Shown piece after piece: positions 54,327-60,284 of a stretch of DNA of 60,284 nt. Made by a program: the position numbers and the translations under genes. Source of the stretch: Nitrospira lenta (GTDB lineage Bacteria; Nitrospirota; Nitrospiria; Nitrospirales; Nitrospiraceae); assembly GCA_945905765.1 (NCBI GenBank), contig CAMDPZ010000005.1, positions 1-60,284 on the forward strand, read 5' to 3'. A model generated the notes under the pieces. That model did no database searches and was not told the DNA's origin. It saw nothing but the letters and a program-made list of their open reading frames with translations. Every line of letters starts with the position of its first letter. The stretch's first letter is position 1.

Positions 54327-57011
54327 ATGGGCGTCACGCACGATTCATTCGGTACGTCAGCGCCGACCGTCGATTCGTCGACGGTCGGCCTGTTTCTCGT
54401 CGAGCAGCGCCGCATCATTGCCCAACGGGTGTTGGACGGCGCCAGCGGCGCAGAGACGATGGCGGCGATGACGGAGCTAGTGGATGGGCTGATCGTCGGG
54501 CGCTATCGGAATGCCGTGCGGGAGGGGGGCGCTGCGGCGGCTTCAGCCGGTCTCCACCAATGTTGTCTCGTGGCCCTGGGCGGGTACGGACGCCGCGAAT
54601 TGGCCCCCTATTCGGACATCGATCTGATGGTGCTCTACCGCCCCGAGGCCAGGGCGCAGGTCGAATCGCTCGTGCGGGCCGTCCTGCACCCCTTGTGGGA
54701 CTGTGGATTCCAGGTCGGACATAGTGTGAGGACGATCAACGACTGTATGGAGCTGGCCGAGAGCGATGCGACGGTGAAGACCTCGATGATGGAGTCCCGG
54801 TTTCTGGCTGGCAGCCCTGAGCTGTTCGAGCAGTTTCATAGCCGGTATCTCCGGAAAGTCGTGGCCAAGAACACGGACTCCTATTTGGACCAAAAGCTGG
54901 AAGAGCGCCGCCGCGAATATCTCAAGTTCGGCGAGACGGTCTATTTGCTGGAGCCGAACGTCAAGAAAAGCAAAGGCGGTCTTCGCGATTTGCACCTGCT
55001 TCAATGGGCCGGCATGGCCCGCTATCAGGCGCCGACGATTCGGGAACTGTCCGATCGCGGCATCCTCTCACGGGCCGATTCGATGGCCCTGACAGAGGCG
55101 CGTGATTTCCTCTGGCGGGTTCGGGCGCTCCTCCATGTGCATGCAGGCACGGCGCAGGAGATTTTGTCGTTCGACGAGCAGATCTGGCTGGCGCAACATT
55201 TCGGATTTCAGGACCAGCCGCATTTGCTGGCCGTCGAGCAGTTCATGCAACAGTATTACCTGCATACAATGGGGCTGCATGAACGTTGTATGCGATTTGT
55301 CGAACGGTGCCGGAGCGTGCCGTTCTGGCAACGGATCACGCGGTTTTTCCCGGCGCCCCGCGTCGATGGTTACTTTGTCGTACGGGGCGGGATCCTGACG
55401 GTTGCGGATGAACATCGCGCGAGGGTGCTGGAAAGTCCGGCGCTGCTTCTGCGTCTCTTCGATTTGGCGCGAGCGCAGCAGCTGACTATCGCGCCGCCCC
55501 TGCTCGAAGATATTCATCGGCATGTCGATACGGTCTCGGCGGAGGCCTATCGGACGGCGGAGGTCAATCGGACGTTCCTCGCGATTCTTGCTGGGCCCGG
55601 CACAGCCAAGACCCTGGAGGCCATGCATCGGGCCTCGGTGCTGGAGAAATTGGTGCCGGCCATGGGCACGGTCCGTGGCCTGATGCAGTTCAATCAGTAC
55701 CATAAGTACACGGTGGACGAGCATAGTCTGCTGGCGGTGGCGCGGGCGGAAGACCTGGCCCAGGACCAGGGAGCGATGGGGGAGATCTACCGCAGCATCA
55801 AGCGAAAAGACCTCCTGCACCTGTCCGTGCTGCTCCACGACTTGGGCAAGGGCCAGGAAGAAGACCATAGCGATGTGGGGCGGCGTTTGGCTGAGGATGT
55901 CGCGGTCCGGCTCGGGCTCGATGAGCAGGATCTGCGGACCCTCTCGTTCCTCGTGCATCGGCACTTGCTGATGGCCCATACGGCTTTTCGGCGGGACCCG
56001 AACGATGTGAAGGTGGTGCTGCCCTTTGCCCGCGAAGTCGGGACGCCGGAAGTGTTGAAGAAGCTGTTGGTGTTGACGGCTGCCGATATCGCGGCGGTCG
56101 GGCCCGGAGTCTTGACCAAGTGGAAGGAATCGCTCCTGGTCGAGCTCTATCAGCGTACGATGGCCGAGGTGTCGGGGGAACGGAATGGAGTCATGGCTCC
56201 GGAGCGAGTCCGTCAGATTGCCGAAGAAGTCAGCAACCATCCGTTGCTGGCCGGGCAGGGTAGTGGGACTCTGGCCTGGGTCGAGAGCCAGTTGAGCCAA
56301 TTTCCCGAGCGTTATGCCTATGGCACGTCGCCGGGCCGTATTGCGGCGCATTTGGCGGCTGTGCGACGATTGCATGTCGGCGAGGTGCTGGTGGAGGCGG
56401 AGTTCAATCGTGAGTTGGGGACCTGCGAATATAGCGTCGTGACCCACAACGACGTGACGCCCGGTATTTTCTCCAAGATCGCCGGGGTCATGGCCGGCAG
56501 CGGAGTGCAGATTCTCGATGCGCAGATTCTCACCAGAGCCGACGGCATCGTGGTCGATACGTTTCAGGTGATGGATCCGGACTATCAGGGCGCCCCTCCG
56601 GCCGAGCGGTTGCGGACGGTGGGCGATCGGATTGCGTCGGTCCTCAAGGGTTGGGAGCATGTGGACGATGTGTTGCGCCGGGGCGCGCGGCTGAAGCTGA
56701 CGAGGTCCTTGCCGAAAGCCCGTGAAGCGACGGAGGTGCGGATCGACAATGAAACGTCGGACGCCTATACGATTCTCGACGTGTTTGCCGACGACCGGCA
56801 GGGTCTGTTGTATGTGATCACAAATACGATCTTTCAATTGGGACTGTCGATCCACGCCGCCCGCATTTCCACGAGGGTGGATCAGGTGGCGGACGTGTTT
56901 TATGTCGCGGATCATCGGGGTAAGAAGCTCGACGATCACGGGCAATTGGAGCGGTTACGAACGGGAGTAGAAACGGCCATCGAGAATTTTCTCGAGGCGA
57001 AAGCGGCCTAG
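54327..57011 (+). CDS. glnD: PII uridylyltransferase / uridylyl-removing enzyme
   Basis: The 894-residue sensor adds or removes UMP on PII in response to glutamine. The nucleotidyltransferase motif is GGYGRREL...D97-x-D99, the HD hydrolase motif is HDLGKG (near residue 503), and two ACT domains follow (about 705-780 and 810-890). The gene starts 2 bases after glnK. It makes this operon a complete transporter, PII and sensor unit. Very long antisense frames here are shadows. Confidence 0.97.
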   Translation: MGVTHDSFGTSAPTVDSSTVGLFLVEQRRIIAQRVLDGASGAETMAAMTELVDGLIVGRYRNAVREGGAAAASAGLHQCCLVALGGYGRRELAPYSDIDLMVLYRPEARAQVESLVRAVLHPLWDCGFQVGHSVRTINDCMELAESDATVKTSMMESRFLAGSPELFEQFHSRYLRKVVAKNTDSYLDQKLEERRREYLKFGETVYLLEPNVKKSKGGLRDLHLLQWAGMARYQAPTIRELSDRGILSRADSMALTEARDFLWRVRALLHVHAGTAQEILSFDEQIWLAQHFGFQDQPHLLAVEQFMQQYYLHTMGLHERCMRFVERCRSVPFWQRITRFFPAPRVDGYFVVRGGILTVADEHRARVLESPALLLRLFDLARAQQLTIAPPLLEDIHRHVDTVSAEAYRTAEVNRTFLAILAGPGTAKTLEAMHRASVLEKLVPAMGTVRGLMQFNQYHKYTVDEHSLLAVARAEDLAQDQGAMGEIYRSIKRKDLLHLSVLLHDLGKGQEEDHSDVGRRLAEDVAVRLGLDEQDLRTLSFLVHRHLLMAHTAFRRDPNDVKVVLPFAREVGTPEVLKKLLVLTAADIAAVGPGVLTKWKESLLVELYQRTMAEVSGERNGVMAPERVRQIAEEVSNHPLLAGQGSGTLAWVESQLSQFPERYAYGTSPGRIAAHLAAVRRLHVGEVLVEAEFNRELGTCEYSVVTHNDVTPGIFSKIAGVMAGSGVQILDAQILTRADGIVVDTFQVMDPDYQGAPPAERLRTVGDRIASVLKGWEHVDDVLRRGARLKLTRSLPKAREATEVRIDNETSDAYTILDVFADDRQGLLYVITNTIFQLGLSIHAARISTRVDQVADVFYVADHRGKKLDDHGQLERLRTGVETAIENFLEAKAA

Positions 57012-57057
57012 CAGAGGCGGCAGGGTCTCATGCGGGTGATTTGAAAGGAGGAGTGGG

Positions 57058-58467
57058 ATGAACGTACGTGAGGTGTTGGAGTTTGTGAAGAAGCATAAGG
57101 TCCAGATCGTGGACTTGAAGTTCGTCGATCTCATCGGGACGTGGCAGCATTTCAGCATCCCGACGAGCGAATTGACGGAAGACCTCTTCAGGGACGGGTC
57201 CGGACTGGACGGCTCCTCCATTCGCGGCTGGAAGGCCATCAATAACAGCGACATGTTGGTCGTGCCGGATCCGGCGACGGCCTGTCTCGATCCCTTCTGT
57301 GCGGTTCCGACGCTGAGCCTCATCGGCAACGTCGTGGATCCGATCACGCGCGAGACTTACGATCGCGATCCGCGTTATGTGGCGCAGAAGGCGGAGAAAT
57401 ACCTCAAGAGCACGAAGATCGGCGACACGTCCTATTGGGGGCCTGAAGCCGAGTTCTTCATTTTCGATCAAGCCCGCTACGATCAGAACGGCCACAGCGG
57501 CTACTACTTCATCGACTCCGAAGAAGGCGTCTGGAACATGGGGCAGGAAGGCCACAACCTGGGCGGCAAGATCCGTCAGAAGGAAGGCTATTTCCCGGTC
57601 GCCCCGACCGATACGCAACAGGATATCCGCAGCGAAATGATTCTGGAGATGGAGAAGGCCGGTATCCAGATCGAGAAGCATCACCATGAAGTCGCCACGG
57701 CCGGTCAGGCGGAAATCGACATCCGTTTCGATTCGCTGGTCCGCACCGCCGACAAGATGATGATGTACAAGTACATCGTCAAGAACGTCGCCCGCCGCCA
57801 TGGCAAGACCGCGACCTTCATGCCGAAGCCGATCTTCGGAGACAACGGGTCAGGCATGCACAGCCACCAGAGCATCTGGAAGGACGGCAAGCCCCTGTTC
57901 GCCGGGAAGGAATATGCGGGCGTGTCGCAGATGTGTCTGCATTACATCGGCGGCATTCTGAAACATGCGCCGGCATTGGCCGCCTTTACCAACCCGACCA
58001 CGAACTCCTACAAGCGTCTCACGCCTGGGTTCGAAGCGCCGGTGTTGTTGGCCTATTCCAGTCGGAACCGGTCGGCCGGCATCCGGATCCCTATGTATTC
58101 ACCGAGCCCCAAAGCGAAGCGGATCGAGGTGCGGTTCCCTGACCCGGCCGCGAATCCCTATCTCGCCTTTTCCGCCATGCTCATGGCGGGGTTGGACGGT
58201 ATTCAGAACAAGATCAATCCGGGCGAACCGGCCGAGCAGGATCTGTACGATCTCGAAGCCAAGGAAGCGTCGAAGATCCGCACGATGCCAGGCAGCCTGG
58301 ATGAAGCCCTGAACAACCTGGAGAAGGACCATGAGTTCCTCCTCAAGGGCGGGGTCTTCAGCAAGGACCTGATCAATGCCTGGATCGGCTACAAGCGCAC
58401 CAAGGAAGTGGATACCATGCGGTTGCGTCCGCATCCGTATGAGTTCTACCTCTACTACGATGTCTAG
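57058..58467 (+). CDS. glnA: Glutamine synthetase, type I
   Basis: The 469-residue enzyme makes glutamine from glutamate, ammonia and [15 protein letters not shown] and GSSIRGW mark the N-terminus, [10 protein letters not shown] a metal-ligand region, and [18 protein letters not shown] the active-site loop. Tyr397 in DLYDLEAKE matches the E. coli adenylylation site exactly, so GlnE control is possible, although glnE is not here. AAAGGAGG lies upstream. Leader B begins about 75 bases after the stop. Confidence 0.98.
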   Translation: MNVREVLEFVKKHKVQIVDLKFVDLIGTWQHFSIPTSELTEDLFRDGSGLDGSSIRGWKAINNSDMLVVPDPATACLDPFCAVPTLSLIGNVVDPITRETYDRDPRYVAQKAEKYLKSTKIGDTSYWGPEAEFFIFDQARYDQNGHSGYYFIDSEEGVWNMGQEGHNLGGKIRQKEGYFPVAPTDTQQDIRSEMILEMEKAGIQIEKHHHEVATAGQAEIDIRFDSLVRTADKMMMYKYIVKNVARRHGKTATFMPKPIFGDNGSGMHSHQSIWKDGKPLFAGKEYAGVSQMCLHYIGGILKHAPALAAFTNPTTNSYKRLTPGFEAPVLLAYSSRNRSAGIRIPMYSPSPKAKRIEVRFPDPAANPYLAFSAMLMAGLDGIQNKINPGEPAEQDLYDLEAKEASKIRTMPGSLDEALNNLEKDHEFLLKGGVFSKDLINAWIGYKRTKEVDTMRLRPHPYEFYLYYDV

Positions 58468-58495
58468 AGGGTTCGCGGCCCATTCGTAGAATGGG

Positions 58496-58524
58496 TTGAC
58501 GAAGCAGGGGAGGCATGGTACATG
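58496..58524 (+). promoter_or_regulatory. Promoter-like boxes ahead of leader B
   Basis: TTGACG (58496-58501), 17 bases, then TACATG (58519-58524). The -10 box is weak, but the CATGGTACA core repeats that of leader A. The predicted start near 58531 is about 12 bases before the first hairpin. Read-through from glnA is an alternative source of the transcript. Confidence 0.4.
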
Positions 58525-58542
58525 TCTCCTATGAGCTGAGTT

Positions 58543-58634
58543 GAGGCAACGGCGCCTCGGCAAGGCTCTCGACATAAAGCACACGGACAACGGCGTCCGT
58601 CATTCTGGAAAGAGTGGCGGACGCCGTTTTGTTT
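58543..58634 (+). promoter_or_regulatory. ANTAR-type antiterminator leader B, upstream of FNT-cynS
   Basis: P1: GAGGC (58543-58547), loop AACGGC, GCCTC (58554-58558). P2: CGGAC (58584-58588), loop AACGGC, GTCCG (58595-58599). Both are perfect five-base stems and both loops have A1 and G4. P2 shares its 3' half with the terminator at 58590-58634. It is the first of two such leaders in series. Confidence 0.8.
58590..58634 (+). terminator. Intrinsic terminator of leader B
   Basis: ACGGCGTCCGTC (58590-58601) pairs with GGCGGACGCCGT (58616-58627) with one wobble, around a 14-base loop. TTTTGTTT follows. Confidence 0.8.
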
Positions 58635-58663
58635 GTGGGCCCATTCCGGGACGAAGAAGTCTC

Positions 58664-58736
58664 GGAGCAAGGTGGCTCTACCACCTTTCGATAGGACAAT
58701 GGCGTCCTCATTCTGGCAACGGAGTGAGGACGTTTT
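58664..58736 (+). promoter_or_regulatory. ANTAR-type antiterminator leader C, second in series before FNT-cynS
   Basis: P1: GGAGC (58664-58668), loop AAGGTG, GCTCT (58675-58679), with one G-T wobble. P2: AGGAC (58693-58697), loop AATGGC, GTCCT (58704-58708). Both loops have A1 and G4. P2 shares bases with the terminator at 58703-58736. Its P2-terminator segment closely resembles that of leader B (CATTCTGG in both loops), suggesting tandem duplication. Confidence 0.78.
58703..58736 (+). terminator. Intrinsic terminator of leader C
   Basis: CGTCCTCA (58703-58710) pairs perfectly with TGAGGACG (58725-58732) around a 14-base loop, followed by TTTTCGCTTT. Confidence 0.76.
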
Positions 58737-58798
58737 CGCTTTGAGGGGGCGGCGGGAAAGAACAGCAGGGTAAGACAAGATGGCCATAACATTCCCAC

Positions 58799-58920
58799 AG
58801 GATGCTCAAGCAGGCTGTCCAGCGAGGCCGCAGCGAGTGAAGGGCCGAGGCGTACCCGGAGGGTACGTTGAGGGTCTGAACGATGCGAGAACGACGCTGG
58901 CAGACTGTTTCAGCATCCTG
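58799..58920. repeat. Long imperfect palindromic repeat, about 122 bases
   Basis: The ends CAGGATGCT (58799-58807) and AGCATCCTG (58912-58920) are perfect inverted repeats. Complementarity continues inward with mismatches (for example CCAGCG on the left and CGCTGG on the right) to a central GTACC...GGTAC. No reading frame or transposase is inside. It resembles interspersed palindromic elements that I recall as common in Nitrospira genomes; only one copy was noticed in this window. It lies between leader C and the FNT gene. Confidence 0.65.
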
Positions 58921-58946
58921 TTAAAGGGCAACGAAGGAGGGGCGCC

Positions 58947-59777
58947 ATGCATGTAGTAGATCATGAGCGGATTGCAGTCCTCGCGAAGAAGAAATTTCAA
59001 TTCATGGATGTTTCGCTCGGCGGGTATCTCTTGTTGTCGGCCATGGCCGGAGTCTATCTGGGCTTCGGCATCGCGCTGATCTTCAGCCTGGGAGGGCCCT
59101 TGGTGGCGGCAGGATCGCCGGCGGTGAAACTGGTCATGGGTGCCTCCTTCGGGATTGCCTTGACGCTGGTCATCTTCGCCGGCTCGGAACTGTTTACGGG
59201 CAACAATATGGTGGGAACGATCGGCGGTCTCTCCAAGAGCGTGACCTGGGGGCAAGTGGCGCAATTCAACTTCTGGTCCTGGGTCGGGAACCTGGCCGGC
59301 TCGCTGGTGCTGGCCTGGTTCGTGGTGGAGTCCGGCGTCTTTTCGAAGGGACCCACGGCGGAGTTTCTCGGCAAGGTGGCAACGGTGAAGATGGCCTTGC
59401 CAGCCTGGGAGCTGTTCGTGAGGGGGATCCTCTGTAATTGGCTGATCTGTCTCGCGGTCTGGACTGCGGGGCGGACCACGAACGATGCAGCGAAGATTCT
59501 GCTGATCTTCTGGTGCCTGTTCGCCTTCATTGGCACAGGATTCGAGCACAGCATTGCCAATCAATCGCTGCTGGGCATGGCGCTGTTCCTGCCCCATGAG
59601 GCAGCCGTGAGCTGGGCGGGGTTTTGGTACAACCAATTCTTCGTTGTGCTGGGAAACATCGTGGGTGGCGGCCTGTTCGTCGGGGGGCTCTATTGGATGG
59701 TGAGTCCCTATCGGGTGGTGGAAGAGTCAGTCGTAGAAGAGGCCACGTCCGGAGCGCCGGCGGCTGTCCGGTTCTAA
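58947..59777 (+). CDS. Formate/nitrite transporter family channel (NirC/FocA-like)
   Basis: The 276-residue protein has six membrane helices and FNT features: the ITLVIFAGSELFTGN-type stretch after helix 2, and a pore region with GFEHSIAN that carries the central pore histidine. FNT channels pass small monovalent anions such as nitrite and formate. It starts after GGAGG, behind two ANTAR leaders, and 60 bases ahead of cynS. Nitrite is the likely substrate in this organism; cyanate is a possibility given the neighbour. Confidence 0.92.
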   Translation: MHVVDHERIAVLAKKKFQFMDVSLGGYLLLSAMAGVYLGFGIALIFSLGGPLVAAGSPAVKLVMGASFGIALTLVIFAGSELFTGNNMVGTIGGLSKSVTWGQVAQFNFWSWVGNLAGSLVLAWFVVESGVFSKGPTAEFLGKVATVKMALPAWELFVRGILCNWLICLAVWTAGRTTNDAAKILLIFWCLFAFIGTGFEHSIANQSLLGMALFLPHEAAVSWAGFWYNQFFVVLGNIVGGGLFVGGLYWMVSPYRVVEESVVEEATSGAPAAVRF

Positions 59778-59837
59778 GCAGGGTGAAGATTGTAGGTCAT
59801 CAATCGTAATTCGGTCACACCACAAAGGAGGAGTGTC

Positions 59838-60278
59838 ATGGAGAAGGAGATGATTCAAAAGGCGATCAAGGCGAAGCGGCTGGCGAAGAAGGTCACGATT
59901 GCGGAGGTGGCTAAAGTCGTGGGCAAGAATCCCACCTTCGTGGCGGCGGCCTTGAATGGCAACCATCGCTTCACGCCGGATGAGGCCAAGAAGGTCGGGC
60001 AGTTGCTCGAACTGGATCAGTCCCTGACGGCGGCCTTGAGCGCCTTTCCTGTCAGGACGGATTTCCCCAATGCCACGGACCCGTTCAAGTATCGACTGCT
60101 GGAGATCATCGGTGTCTACGGCGATTCGATGCGCGAGCAGGCCAATGAAATGTTCGGTGACGGGATCATGAGCGCGATCGATTTTACTCTCGATATGGAA
60201 AAGGTGACCGGGAGCCAGGGGGAAGCCCGGTGCAAAATTACGCTGAACGGCAAATGGCTCGAATATAAAACGTTCTGA
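59838..60278 (+). CDS. cynS: Cyanate hydratase (cyanase)
   Basis: The 146-residue enzyme converts cyanate and bicarbonate to ammonia and carbon dioxide. It has an N-terminal helical domain and the catalytic C-terminal domain with Arg86, Glu89 and Ser112, which match the E. coli catalytic Arg96, Glu99 and Ser122. FGDGIMSAIDF and the C-terminal LNGKWLEYKTF are family signatures. AAAGGAGG precedes the ATG. It appears complete; the window ends 6 bases after the stop. Confidence 0.97.
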   Translation: MEKEMIQKAIKAKRLAKKVTIAEVAKVVGKNPTFVAAALNGNHRFTPDEAKKVGQLLELDQSLTAALSAFPVRTDFPNATDPFKYRLLEIIGVYGDSMREQANEMFGDGIMSAIDFTLDMEKVTGSQGEARCKITLNGKWLEYKTF

Positions 60279-60284
60279 TTGGCA

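Noticed and set aside
55068-56945. A 625-codon open frame antisense to glnD
   Set aside because: It is a high-GC shadow of a well-supported glnD frame, has no recognisable motif or ribosome binding site, and its His/Arg/Gln-rich composition is typical of antisense frames.

Overview
This 60.3 kb, GC-rich window most likely comes from a Nitrospira-type bacterium (phylum Nitrospirota), probably a nitrite oxidiser. That call rests on the combination of an FNT-family nitrite/formate channel next to cyanase, two ammonium transporters with PII, GlnD and GlnA, a full lipopolysaccharide-transport and type IV pilus set, zinc-binding forms of S14, S4 and L36, and a long palindromic repeat of a kind I recall from Nitrospira genomes. 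No 16S rRNA gene is present, so the genus is an inference.

Layout. (1) 1-5.0 kb: the end of a WecA/MraY-like sugar-phosphate transferase and a four-gene minus-strand Gld-type ABC export operon. (2) 5.2-15.8 kb: small envelope proteins, an RlpA lipoprotein, two HEAT-repeat proteins, alpha-glucan phosphorylase, a UvrD-type helicase and a secreted HExxH protein. (3) 15.9-33.6 kb: a promoter, tRNA-Tyr, tRNA-Gly and tRNA-Thr, tuf, and an uninterrupted S10-spc-alpha ribosomal super-operon including secY, adk, map, infA and rpoA. (4) 33.7-38.7 kb: lptC-lptA-lptB-rpoN-hpf-rapZ. (5) 38.8-43.9 kb: a strong promoter and pilMNOPQ. (6) 44.1-48.4 kb: aroB, a GAF-GAF-ANTAR RNA-binding regulator and glutamine-dependent nadE, then a convergent lipoprotein gene. 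(7) 49.4-60.3 kb: a nitrogen-acquisition block of outer-membrane porin, amtB, amtB, glnK, glnD and glnA, followed by an FNT channel and cynS.

The most notable find is an RNA-based control circuit in region 7. Three leader regions (49455-49546, 58543-58634 and 58664-58736) each hold two short hairpins with six-base loops of the form A-N-N-G-N-N, mostly AAYGGC. In each, the second hairpin overlaps the 5' arm of an intrinsic terminator, which is the layout of targets for ANTAR antiterminator proteins. One leader precedes the porin-amtB-amtB-glnK-glnD-glnA genes, and the other two lie in series before FNT-cynS. A GAF-GAF-ANTAR protein that could bind them is encoded at 45318-46583. I therefore infer that ammonium, nitrite and cyanate acquisition is gated by ANTAR antitermination; I saw no sigma-54 promoter in front of these genes even though rpoN is in the window.
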